Translations under genes and position numbers: made by a program
From: Thiobacillus sp.
Lineage (GTDB): Bacteria; Pseudomonadota; Gammaproteobacteria; Burkholderiales; Thiobacillaceae
NCBI GenBank assembly: GCA_030680405.1
Contig: JAUXVT010000076.1
Coordinates: 1 to 33,519, forward strand
Direction: 5' to 3'
DNA: 33,519 nt
In this document: positions 1-8,294 of the stretch, piece after piece
Position numbering within the stretch: position 1 is the stretch's first letter
How the letters are laid out: the number at the start of each line of letters is the position of its first letter
The notes under the pieces: generated by a model
Databases searched by the model: none
What the model was told of the DNA's origin: nothing
What the model saw: only the letters and a program-made list of their open reading frames with translations

Positions 1-150
1 GGGCTCGGTGGTGATGCCGGCATCATTTTCCAAGCCGTAGGCGGAGCCGGCGATGGGGTTGAACGACATGGGACCATTCACGGTGGAATCCGCATGAACA
101 TTGGCCGCAAAAGCGGCGACCAAGGTCAGGGCAAGCATGGACTTCTTCAT
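1..150 (-). CDS. Exported protein, N-terminus only (runs off window)
   Basis: Reading leftward from an ATG at 148-150 gives 50 codons without a stop up to the window edge. The product starts MKKSMLALTLVAAFAANVHA, a textbook Sec signal peptide with a likely AxA-type cleavage site (VHA|DS) after about residue 20. The start is fixed by a strong ribosome site: AGGAGAG lies just upstream on the minus strand (about 157-163). The visible mature part is polar and rich in small residues, with no motif I recognise, so only export to the periplasm or outer membrane can be claimed. A possible FNR/CRP-family box lies about 110 bp upstream. Confidence 0.75.
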   Translation of the reverse strand, partial: MKKSMLALTLVAAFAANVHADSTVNGPMSFNPIAGSAYGLENDAGITTEP

Positions 151-257
151 TGAAAACTCTCCTGAAACTGTAGTTTGAAAAGGCAGGGCGACACAGCTAT
201 GCCGCACTGCGCATTGTTCTCAGGATGTGTTGCATGGATGTGATGGTTTCGTGAAGT

Positions 258-271
258 TTGATCAAGGTCAC
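258..271 (-). promoter_or_regulatory. Possible FNR/CRP-family binding site
   Basis: TTGATCAAGGTCAC resembles the FNR/DNR-type dyad TTGAT-N4-ATCAA: the first half is perfect and the second is degenerate (GTCAC). It lies about 110 bp upstream of the exported-protein start at 150 and overlaps the last codon of the broken mscS gene. The position would suit an activator site, but no convincing -35/-10 pair was seen beside it. Confidence 0.3.
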
Positions 272-1190
272 ATGCTGATCGAGAATTTGGGGAGCCACCT
301 GAACTTCTGCAAGTGAATGACCTTACCGGGACGCTTGGCAAAGTACCCTGTGGGCATAAATAGGACACGGTGGAACGGCGCATTGACGACTGATCTTGTC
401 GTGCGATGGCACAGCCGTGTAACGTCGGCGGCGCTATCCGGCAACGGGGCGGGGAAGGACTCGATATGCAGCGAGCGGGTGGGACAGGCAATCTCGGCGC
501 CGTGGGCGGCGATGATGTCCGCGATTTTGAGCATCACATCCTGTTTGACGAGGTGGTATGGCGCCCATTCGGTGGTCTTCGCTAAGGCGTAGATGAAGAT
601 GTCGAGTGAGGAATCGCTGAAGGCATTGAAACTGATGATCAGCGTGGATTCTGTGTCGATCTTGGGATGGGTAAGCAGCATGGCTTTACATCGGCGTCGA
701 TGGCGGCCATCTTGCCGATGTCCAGGAAGCTGAGGCCGATGGTTTCCTTGATGCGCTGGTTGGTCATGCGGGACGGGTTTTCCACGATGATGTTGGTAAA
801 GAGCGCATTGGGCACATAGATCGCGTTCTTGTTGAACGCGCGTATCCGGGTATTGCGCCAGCCGATGTACTCCACGACGCCTTCGATTCTCTTGTCCGGT
901 GAACGGATCCATTCGCCCACCGTGAAATGGCGGTCCAGATAGATGGTGAGGCCGCCCAGCAGATTGGCGAACAGGTCCTTGGCGGCAAAACCGAGGGCGA
1001 TGCCGCCGAAAGCCAGTACGCCGGCGAGGCTGACGCCGAGAGTTTGCAGAATGGAAAGGATTGCAATGATGACGACGGACATGCGGCCCAGCTTGCTGAG
1101 CGCATCCACGGTGGCGCGATCCCCCTTTCTTCTGTGGCCAGACGGAGCGCGGCAGCGTTATCGGAGGCATTTTGAGCAGCCCTTGGCAGC
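268..1190 (-). pseudogene. MscS-family mechanosensitive channel, broken by two frameshifts and 5'-truncated
   Basis: Three overlapping reading frames on the minus strand together encode an MscS channel. The middle part (about 690-1120) has the pore helix and beta-domain signatures: VLAFGGIALGFAAKDL, then a segment ending YLDRHFTVGEWIRSPD. After ...AAIDADVK (about 685-700) the homology moves to another frame, beginning AMLLTHPKIDTES, so a frameshift must lie there. It runs on to a stop at 268-270. A second frameshift sits in the run of five Gs at about 1121-1125: adding one G would join ...LRLATEERG to DRATVDALSKL. Upstream of about 1180 the homology ends abruptly where a ParB-like fragment on the other strand begins. 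The first transmembrane helices are missing, so no working channel can be made. Confidence 0.8.
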
Positions 1191-1191
1191 C

Positions 1192-1620
1192 ATGGATGTG
1201 TGGTGGGGTGGGGATGGTTACTACTTGGTAGACGGCCATCACCGGATAGAGGCGTACAAGGCGGCAAAATGGCCGACAGCCCAGCATGTCCCCGTGGCGG
1301 TCTACCAAGGCACGCTCACGCAAGCACTGCTGAAAGCGGGCCTTGGAAACACCCCCGATAAGCTGGCCATGGACTATGAAGAGTGGGCGAAGACAGAAGC
1401 TGACCGGCTCGAAGGCGTGTTGCGCGAAGCACTTGGAGCGGTGCGTCTTAATCAGCGCTCACCCCTTGCGGATGCCCTCAGTCGTAAGGCTCAGGGGGAA
1501 ACCTTGGTCTCCGTAGAGACGCCGGGAATCCCGCAGGAAGGGACGGAGCGCAGCCACGTAACTATCTTCAAAGGTCTTCGAGGCGATGCACTTAGGCCAC
1601 GTCATAGCGGCAAGTGCTGA
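1192..1620 (+). pseudogene. ParB-like nuclease-domain protein fragment
   Basis: An open frame from ATG 1192 gives 142 residues. The first 50 or so carry the ParB/sulfiredoxin-type core: DGYYLVDGHHRIEAYKAAKW, then VPVAVYQGTLTQALL. The GHHR motif is the nucleotide-binding and catalytic signature of the family, and NTPDKLAMDY matches the segment that usually follows. The N-terminal beta strand expected before residue 1 is missing. The C-terminal third (from about 1480) is antisense to the integrase fragment and has no family character. I read this as a piece of a phage- or plasmid-type ParB-domain gene trapped between two other fragments, not as a working partition gene. Confidence 0.6.
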
Positions 1621-1937
1621 CACTGTACCGCCCCGCTTGCGTTGCTCATCGCGCCACTTGGGCGGAAGTTTGCACAACAGCGCGAAGAAGCCGTCTACGT
1701 CTGACTGGCGTAAGGCGTTCACGGGCTTGTCCCCAATGACCTCAAGAAACAGACGGAGCGTAGGGTCAGTCTTCTTGAACATGGGCTTGGTCTTGTCGGC
1801 CTTGGCAAGAAAGGCGGAGACCACAGAGACAGCAGCGGTGCCCCTGCGGCGGGTGGAACGGCTGGGGTCGGTGGCTCAAGTACGGGTGGCGTGTCTACCC
1901 ACTCCCCGGCCCTGCGGGACTTCAAAGCCTGTAGCAC
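1459..1937 (-). pseudogene. Tyrosine integrase fragment (core-binding domain only, frameshifted)
   Basis: The segment about 1459-1824 encodes LRLFLEVIGDKPVNALRQSD, then DGFFALLCKLPPKW and FLRDSRRLYGDQGFPLSLTT. This is the SAM-like core-binding region and linker of large DUF6538-type site-specific integrases. Upstream, the same gene continues in another frame ([20 protein letters not shown], about 1850-1937), so a frameshift lies near 1825-1835. The whole catalytic domain with its R, H-x-x-R and Y residues is absent, because the frame stops at 1459 where the ParB-like fragment takes over. It is distinct from the intact integrase at 8293-9930 and shows that a second element once sat here. Confidence 0.7.
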
Positions 1938-2263
1938 ACGACTTGAACCTTGCGATATTCCTTGTTGACCACAAGCTGCCCAAGTACCGCTGCCGTCAGA
2001 GCCGTGATCCGCTGCTGGCCATCAATAAGAATCATCTTGCCCGAGGCTGTGGAGCCATCCTTCAGCTTCACATCGGGGTTGCGCCAAGCGATCAGGTAGC
2101 CCACCGGGAAGCCCTGATAGAGCGAATCCAGTAGGTCACGCACTTGGGAGGCATCCCAGACGAATGGCCGCTGGATTTCCGGGATGGCGATCTCGCCCTC
2201 GCGAACCTTGGAGAGGACGCTCTCGATCAGGTATTGGTTGACGGCGTATTTCTGAGTTTTCAT
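1922..2263 (-). pseudogene. DUF262 (GmrSD N-terminal-type) protein, truncated
   Basis: This frame has a good start: ATG at 2261-2263 with GAGGT about 8 nt upstream. It then encodes a classic DUF262 N-terminus: [34 protein letters not shown] and [14 protein letters not shown]. The DGQQR motif is the ParB-like nucleotide-binding signature of this family, found in GmrS/GmrD-type restriction nucleases that attack modified phage DNA. Intact members are typically several hundred residues long. Here the homology ends after NKEYRKVQ (about 1940) and runs straight into integrase remnants. The HNH-type C-terminal half is lost, so restriction activity is not expected. Confidence 0.8.
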
Positions 2264-2320
2264 AGAGTAACCTCATTAGAACAAGCCATAAAACTTATCC
2301 AGTGTTTCGAGTTGGAGGCA

Positions 2321-2905
2321 TTACTTCTTAAATTCGGGCTTGATCGCTTTAAGCATTTCAACAACGAAGTTTCTTGTTTCCGAGTCTTGAATTTTCTCGA
2401 CTAGGGCTTCTATGGGGTGAGCATGGTTGTTGTTTCCGTTCCCATATAGCCGAACGGGATTTTCTCCAAAGTTACTTACTGCCGTTTCCAATAGCTGCTT
2501 AGAAAGCGCTTCGTCATTCGCATTCGCAACCTCCTTCTTGTATCCCTCGAACGCTACGGCTGTGGACGCCTTATAGGCATAGTCCTGCTCAATGCGGGCT
2601 AACATGCCTGTCTGTCGCGCTGAAAACCACCCGAGCCAGATAGCCGGGGCCGCAAGGGGAAGCCGTTCTCCAGCACATGGCGGAACTCGCGCACCATAGC
2701 CCGGTTGCGTTCGGGGATGGTGAAGCGGCGCTCCAGCGCGTTGGGATCGACCTTGATGGTGTCCGTGTTCTTGAAAAGCTCCGTGAACTCGGCGCGGGTG
2801 GCGCCATCCATGGCCGTCCAGTCGAGCTCGTCCTTCTTCACCTCGAAGCCGCCTTCGGCGGCGGTCTTCACGGTCTTGGCCTTATAAATTTGGTAGGGCA
2901 CCCGA
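2321..2905 (-). pseudogene. Unknown gene remnant with one frameshift
   Basis: Two adjacent minus-strand frames read as one protein if a single frameshift near 2650 is repaired. The upstream half (about 2655-2905) encodes an acidic, helical stretch including DELDWTAMDGATRAEFTELF and IPERNRAMVREFRHVLENG. The downstream half starts around APAIWLGWFSARQTGMLARI and continues EQDYAYKASTAVAFEGYKKE to a stop at 2321-2323. The tryptophan-rich part may be a short membrane anchor, followed by a helical tail. The upstream frame loses its coherent look beyond about 2905, so the 5' end is also missing. I do not recognise the family. It sits between the DUF262 fragment and the RloC-like gene, in the same direction. 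Confidence 0.45.
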
Positions 2906-3084
2906 AAGCTTGTCGAACTTGGGTGGCTGACCATGGAACGACGAAATGGCCGATCTTCAATTTTTTACCTGCGGGTTCCGGGCAGCCCCCCGATCACCAA
3001 GCAGAATCAGTGTGATGGCTGTAGCGATACACAGCAAGGAAATGGTTTTGATACTGAATCGGTCTCTACCTTCGACTAGCCTGG

Positions 3085-5322
3085 CTAGGCGGGGAGGGCG
3101 CCCACCTCGGCGATCCCCATCCGGGAGGCAAAGTGGTCGGGAAACCCAGTCGCCTGGAACACCTCCTGGAACTTGGCCAGGAAGTAGTTGACGTCGACAT
3201 GGCCGTAATCCATGACTGCAAGATTGATCCCATCCTGGTGCGATCCGCGGTTCAAAAAACGCTCCAGCGGTTTGAAATTTCGATCACGCTCACTGATCAC
3301 TTTCAGTGCATCACCAAACTGATCGTTTCGCTGCGTAAACCATAGGAAGTGTTCGAGGATGCATCGCATCGTGTTCGGAACCGCCTGCTTAGGCACCTTC
3401 CCGTCGCGGGCGTCGCGAAGGATCTGCCAGAGTGCGTCGTAGTCGTTGAGCAGGTCCTTGGGGTCAAGCGGCTCGACCGACGTGTGGGCGTTCTTGACCA
3501 CGCGCAGAAGCACGCTGCCTTTGTTGCCCAAGTTGAGCAGTTCGTGAAGAAAAAACAGATTGTGCGTAAGAATGATGACCTGCCTAGCCTTCGGCTTGCC
3601 TTGGGGCGGCTTGATGACTTCGTGCTGAAGTATGCTGGCGATGTCGAACACGTAGTTGTGCGACAGGCTGGAAATCGGATCGTCGATGACGGCGATAGTC
3701 TTCTCCAGCGGGAAATCGACCGCGGCCGTTTCCGAGCCGCTCAGCAGCACGATGTAGTAAAGAAAGGAGATTAGCGTCTTCTCGCCCTCGCTCAACGACT
3801 TCAAGTCCCCTTTGTCCTGACCGGGCCGGACCAAGCGATAAAGGCTGTTCTCCCCAGGCTTCTTGTCGATGGAGAAAGACTCGATACCCAGGCTCTGCAG
3901 CCGGCGGTTGATAGCCTGGACCGCCGCATCCACGCCGGCTCTGCTTTGCCGCAGCTCCACCAGCCGGTTGGTCAACGCTAGGGTATCGGCTTGGACCTGT
4001 GCCAGGTCTGCCACGAGGGCCTTCAAGGCATCGGCGGCGGGCTGCTTGAGTTGCTCATAGGAGACGAAGGCCTCTTCGCGATCGCGGCGCAAGAGTTTCC
4101 AAAACGCGGCCTTCACCCTCTCCTTTTCTGCAGCGCGATCGGTAACCCGCGCATTGAACGCCGCAATGCGTTCGTTGACCCGCTGCACCGCCCCGCCCAG
4201 CTCATCCGCGCGCGGCGTGCACGACTCCAGGACGATGGGCTCGCCCGGTTTCTCCAGCTTGCCCCGCATCGCCGCTAGGTTGGATTGCAATCGGCCGCGC
4301 AGGCCCTCCCAGCTGCTCTTGAAGGTGGGCTCTTTCTGCACGAACGGCTCGGCCTGGGCACTCTCGACCTTCGCCCGAAGGTTGTCCAACTGCTGGGCAT
4401 ATTGCTCCACCAGCCCTTGGAGATGGTCGACTCGGGTCTGGCGGTCGCCGTCCAGGAGCTTGGCCAACTCGTCCTTGAAGTCGGCCGGGAGGCCCTGCTG
4501 GCAGAACGGGCAGTCCTCGCCGCGCGCATATTTTCGACCTGCGCCGACCCAGTCCCCGTTCCCGAGCTTGTCGATGAGCGCCGCTAGGCGACTGGCACCC
4601 GACCCCACGATGTGCTCGGCCCACACGCCGTCGGCCTCCACCGCGGAAAAGCCGGATGAGTCGAGGGTAACGTTCAACTTGGCGCTTTCTGTGCTGTCAG
4701 CGTCAGACCAGCGCTGTTTGAGCTGGTCGAGGGTGTCGAGCACCTCATCCGTGCCCACGACGGTGTCCTGGAGCTTCTCGTAGAACTTAGTCTTGTCCTT
4801 GTGGTAGCCCTGCAGCCAGCCCCACATGGGCTCGCTTGTCGCGTAGGTCGTATGGGCTTTCCAGACCCTGTCCTTGCCCGTCTCGAAGCGTTGATCGGCC
4901 AACTTCTTCGCCGCCCCGATCTGCCCGTTGAGCGCCTCTTCCTTGTCCCCCAGCTCGTTCAGCTGCTTTTGTGCCTCGTCGATGCTTTTCTGGGCCTCGG
5001 TGTCCACCTCGCCCAAGGTGAAGATGCCGGGCATGCCTTCCGGCTCCCCGATGACACGCTCGACGAAGGCGTGGTTGTAGACTAGGTAGCGAAAGGGGCC
5101 GCCGTTCGTAGGCGTCAGCGAGCAATGCGCGAAGCGGGCGTCTTTACGCCCCAGCCCGTCAATGACCTCGCCAATGGCCGACTTGCCCGCCCCGTTGAGG
5201 CCGAAGAAGATCACCGGCTTGTCGTTGCTGGTATCTATCGGGATGACCGCTGGCGTGGTCGGGTGGAAGCTTTTGTAGTTATGGACAGATATGCTCTTGA
5301 TCATCTCTTTCCCTTGGGCCAT
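3085..5322 (-). CDS. RloC-like zinc-hook ATPase, probable tRNA anticodon nuclease
   Basis: The product is 745 residues of the AAA_13 (RloC/PrrC) type. The order is Walker A GLNGAGKS (41-48), a long coiled coil interrupted by a CPFC zinc-hook (C271, C274), the ABC signature SLSEGEK (509-515), Walker B TIAVIDDP (542-549) and an H-loop ILTHN (H587). The C-terminus has MRCILEHFLWF followed by FLNRGSH, giving R653, E657 and H695. That spacing and order match the Arg-Glu-His triad known for PrrC/RloC anticodon nucleases. RloC proteins are known to excise the wobble nucleotide of certain tRNAs when an ABC-type ATPase senses DNA damage or infection. An in-frame ATG at 5304 (MIKSISVHNYKSF) is an equally plausible start. 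The gene lies 125 nt behind the HD/Hsp90-like gene and appears intact. It could instead be an AAA_13 protein without nuclease activity. Confidence 0.8.
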   Translation of the reverse strand: MAQGKEMIKSISVHNYKSFHPTTPAVIPIDTSNDKPVIFFGLNGAGKSAIGEVIDGLGRKDARFAHCSLTPTNGGPFRYLVYNHAFVERVIGEPEGMPGIFTLGEVDTEAQKSIDEAQKQLNELGDKEEALNGQIGAAKKLADQRFETGKDRVWKAHTTYATSEPMWGWLQGYHKDKTKFYEKLQDTVVGTDEVLDTLDQLKQRWSDADSTESAKLNVTLDSSGFSAVEADGVWAEHIVGSGASRLAALIDKLGNGDWVGAGRKYARGEDCPFCQQGLPADFKDELAKLLDGDRQTRVDHLQGLVEQYAQQLDNLRAKVESAQAEPFVQKEPTFKSSWEGLRGRLQSNLAAMRGKLEKPGEPIVLESCTPRADELGGAVQRVNERIAAFNARVTDRAAEKERVKAAFWKLLRRDREEAFVSYEQLKQPAADALKALVADLAQVQADTLALTNRLVELRQSRAGVDAAVQAINRRLQSLGIESFSIDKKPGENSLYRLVRPGQDKGDLKSLSEGEKTLISFLYYIVLLSGSETAAVDFPLEKTIAVIDDPISSLSHNYVFDIASILQHEVIKPPQGKPKARQVIILTHNLFFLHELLNLGNKGSVLLRVVKNAHTSVEPLDPKDLLNDYDALWQILRDARDGKVPKQAVPNTMRCILEHFLWFTQRNDQFGDALKVISERDRNFKPLERFLNRGSHQDGINLAVMDYGHVDVNYFLAKFQEVFQATGFPDHFASRMGIAEVGALPA

Positions 5323-5447
5323 GTCCCAGCACCTTTACTCGCGATGTTCTCACGACTGGGGAGGCGCCCCAAACAAAAAGTCGGTGCACTGCAGGATCTA
5401 GGACCCGCGGACTGTCCATATTGCCCTTCTGTACAGCGCCGGCGATA

Positions 5448-8072
5448 TCAGGAGGCACATTTTCTTCTGGCAACCCGGCATTTACGGGTGATCGGGTGGT
5501 AATCGACAGCACCGACCTGGCGTATTTCCTCGTACCATTCCACCTCCCTCCAAGCTTGATTCAAGGCTTGTTCTAAGGCAGCTTCCAGAGACCAGGTGTC
5601 GCGGGAAATCGAGCCGTCATCTATCCGCTTTAGCCAGTCCGGTTCGCGAGTCTTGCACAGTTCAAGCAGCGCTAAATTGGGTTCAAAGCCATCACGAAAA
5701 TCACGGGGCAAAACATCGTCGTCGTCATCGTGCTCGACTTCACCTTCCTGCACCATAAGCTCAGATAAGCAACTCGCCTGCGCCACCAGCTCCTCAACAT
5801 TTACATCCTCATTCCCCAATCGTCCGATGATCAGGCCGGAGTGACTGGCTCCATAAGCGGCTAATATCCCGCTCAAAGCATCGTCGATTTTCACTTGAGG
5901 TGAACTGAACATCGTAAAGAGGGGTTTGAACGGATCGTCCTCACTGGGCCAGGGTTGACTAAACAAGAGGTGCTTTTCTCCTTCTGCCCACTTTTGCAGG
6001 TCTGCCAAGGAAAAATCTGGAATGGCCGTTTTCCTCGCCAAATCAGGCTGCGCTTGCGCAAATACGATTCCAGCCACCCCCTCGACCTCTCCGGCACGCA
6101 AGCCCTTCACTACACCGACGCCAAGCCGCCCGCTTCTGAAGAAGTGATTTGTTGGTAAAGCTGCGCAACGCCCAGCAATGCTTCCGTCTTCGCGGTGTAG
6201 TGGAGCCAAATAGGACCACAGCCCGAATTTGGCTGTATCCGAATTTGTGAAGCTTCCCGGTGCAATCCTTCTGAGCAGATCGATGGCTTCCAGCGTTAAC
6301 CAGTCATTCGCCTTCACGACACGTTGTCGCTCCATGCCGACCTCGCGCACATACAAGTCGATATCCAAGGCTGGCGCCAACCAAGCGCAGGCTTGGGCGA
6401 AAGCCATGCGGGGTGAGTCCTTAGGCCACGTACTCATTTCTGGGCAGAGATCGAGATATTTCTGCTTGCTGATCAACACCGACACCCGGGTACCGTGCCT
6501 TAGCAATCGCTCGTTTGCATCCGGCTTACGCAAGATCGGTCGCTTGCTGGTGCCGCAAGGGAATTCCAATAGCCACTGGTCGCTCTCGCCTTCCTTGGTA
6601 TCGTAACGGCGCGTGGTCACCCTAACCAGCTCACCCAACATGAACACAGAGAAAAAACCGATGCCGAACTGACCGATGGCCTCGAAACCGGTGGCAAGAA
6701 GACCGCTCCATTCGCCGCGCAGGTCTGGGCTGCGCCAGAGGGAGCGACCGAAGTCGAGCAAGACCTCCGTCAGCACATAGCGGCTCATGCCGATTCCGGT
6801 ATCGGTAACGTGAAGCCAGTAGCCCTCGCCAGCATTCTCCACAGCCACCTCGATTTCCCCTTCCTCTCCCCTCAGCCCCCCCAACTTACGGCAGGCACAA
6901 ACGGCATCGATGGAGTTTTGCAGCAGTTCCCGGAGGGCGGCAATATGATCATTGCCATAAAGCTTCTCGCCACCGAACCGATCCACCAGGGATTTCACGT
7001 CGCTAATCTTGATGTTGGCATCCACAGGCTGCCAGCCGTCGGCAGGAACGGCGCGCGCAAAGTTCTCGGGGCTATGAGCTGCGCTGAGCGCGCGTACTGC
7101 CAAGCGCGGACGCTGATGATCGAGGAGAAGGCGATCAGCAGCCCGCAGCTCTTTGTCTATCAAACGCGCAGCATCGTAGGCCAGCCACCATGCCTCCTGT
7201 TCCTCCACGGGGAATGGCGAGGATGAAATACGCAGATCTTGGCGCGCCGGGTCGGGGTCACGCTTGATTTGGTTCATGCGGCACTGGAATTGCCAGTGGG
7301 CCAGGGAACTCCCTCCAGGTTGAGCGAGGGCGAACAGAAAACGCGGTGCCCGTTGGGCGTCGATGTGAGCAGCATCCGCAGTACGCAGCAATACAGCCAA
7401 CTTAAAAATGTCAACGCCCCATGGGGATGGGTGCAGGCAAGTCGGAGCGGTAATTCTGGAGTGTTTCAGCGCTTCCAGTTCATGGGGCGACCACCAGTGG
7501 CTTTCAGCCACTTGGCCGATGGCATCGCCATAGGCCACGCGCAATTCGTCGTGAGGCAACAGATAGAGGGGTGTTTCGTCACCCGGAGCTAGCCAGCTCA
7601 GCTTGGCCAGCTTGCGCGCCTGTTTAGGGTGCATGACCCGCAACACATCGAACAGGACAAGCTGAAAGGTCGGCGTGCCAGGCAACAACTCCTCATCTGC
7701 AACCCCGCTCTCGGTTGCGAAATGCAGCCACTCAGGCAAAGCGCGGAGTTCCTCCACACCTCCTGGATAGGCAGCGATGCAATGGGCGGCATCGTGCAAC
7801 AGAAAAGCACCACCAAGGACAAAGGCCTCGGCGGGATTAAGAGGAAAGTTTTCTCCAGCAATTTCTGAGGCAGTCCACCACAGAGCGTCGATATGGCTGA
7901 TGTCATGCACCGTCAGATCGGGCATATCCTTGTGGATTTTCCCCACCAACAAAGCCACCCGCTCACGGAATTTCTCAAATGCCGTCGTCAGTTCATTGCG
8001 CTGCGCTTTCAGGGCATCGTCACATGCGTAGAAAGTGGTTTTCCAGAGAGGGGATTGCCGATAATCGCTCAT
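5448..8072 (-). CDS. HD-domain / Hsp90-like (GHKL) ATPase protein
   Basis: This intact frame of 874 residues has two recognisable parts. The N-terminus carries an HD-type metal-phosphohydrolase pattern: LTVHDISHIDALWW (H56, H60) and FLLHDAAH (H93, D94). The middle has a GHKL/Hsp90 ATP fold: N-box ALRELLQNSIDA (N386), G1 box DTGIGM (D424) and GQFGIGFFSVFML near residue 465. The last 300 residues are unassigned and include an acidic DDDDD run. No signal peptide is present, so it should be cytoplasmic. HD-plus-Hsp90-like proteins are, as I recall, found in bacterial conflict islands, but the substrate is unknown. It reads directly into the RloC-like gene with a 125-nt gap and lies just downstream of the integrase in the same direction. 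A sensor or regulator role for the nuclease is inference. Confidence 0.8.
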   Translation of the reverse strand: MSDYRQSPLWKTTFYACDDALKAQRNELTTAFEKFRERVALLVGKIHKDMPDLTVHDISHIDALWWTASEIAGENFPLNPAEAFVLGGAFLLHDAAHCIAAYPGGVEELRALPEWLHFATESGVADEELLPGTPTFQLVLFDVLRVMHPKQARKLAKLSWLAPGDETPLYLLPHDELRVAYGDAIGQVAESHWWSPHELEALKHSRITAPTCLHPSPWGVDIFKLAVLLRTADAAHIDAQRAPRFLFALAQPGGSSLAHWQFQCRMNQIKRDPDPARQDLRISSSPFPVEEQEAWWLAYDAARLIDKELRAADRLLLDHQRPRLAVRALSAAHSPENFARAVPADGWQPVDANIKISDVKSLVDRFGGEKLYGNDHIAALRELLQNSIDAVCACRKLGGLRGEEGEIEVAVENAGEGYWLHVTDTGIGMSRYVLTEVLLDFGRSLWRSPDLRGEWSGLLATGFEAIGQFGIGFFSVFMLGELVRVTTRRYDTKEGESDQWLLEFPCGTSKRPILRKPDANERLLRHGTRVSVLISKQKYLDLCPEMSTWPKDSPRMAFAQACAWLAPALDIDLYVREVGMERQRVVKANDWLTLEAIDLLRRIAPGSFTNSDTAKFGLWSYLAPLHREDGSIAGRCAALPTNHFFRSGRLGVGVVKGLRAGEVEGVAGIVFAQAQPDLARKTAIPDFSLADLQKWAEGEKHLLFSQPWPSEDDPFKPLFTMFSSPQVKIDDALSGILAAYGASHSGLIIGRLGNEDVNVEELVAQASCLSELMVQEGEVEHDDDDDVLPRDFRDGFEPNLALLELCKTREPDWLKRIDDGSISRDTWSLEAALEQALNQAWREVEWYEEIRQVGAVDYHPITRKCRVARRKCAS

Positions 8073-8261
8073 ATTGTCTGTTTAACCACCTTGTTGTTGA
8101 GCCGTTGAATCCAAGAAACTTTGGAACAGACTACTTACTATAAATCCCAGCAGTTTAATGCCGGAACCCAGACCGCACCCGTTCACAGACGGTAGCTTTT
8201 TCTGCTTAAGAGATATTCGACGAACAAGCCCGACCGTTTCTTCAGGCTCTGTGTGAGACCA

Positions 8262-8294
8262 ATGAACAAAGCAAACTGACACATTCTGTCAGTT
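8262..8294 (-). terminator. Hairpin terminator at the end of the integrase gene
   Basis: On the minus strand a perfect 8-bp stem (AACTGACA ... TGTCAGTT, 8287-8294 and 8274-8281) with a 5-nt loop overlaps the integrase stop codon. It is followed by the T-rich TTGCTTTGTT. It would separate integrase transcription from the HD/Hsp90-like gene. The stem is only moderately GC-rich, so efficiency is uncertain. Confidence 0.5.

Noticed and set aside
3085-5322. RecF/SMC-type repair protein
   Set aside because: Size, CPFC hook position, the SLSEGEK context and the C-terminal R-x3-E...H region fit the RloC/AAA_13 group better, and a true SMC is present at 13959-17456.
8082-8282. 66-codon minus-strand ORF between the integrase and the HD/Hsp90-like gene
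   Set aside because: It starts with GTG inside the integrase terminator, has no ribosome site and no family character; its end just happens to abut the next gene.
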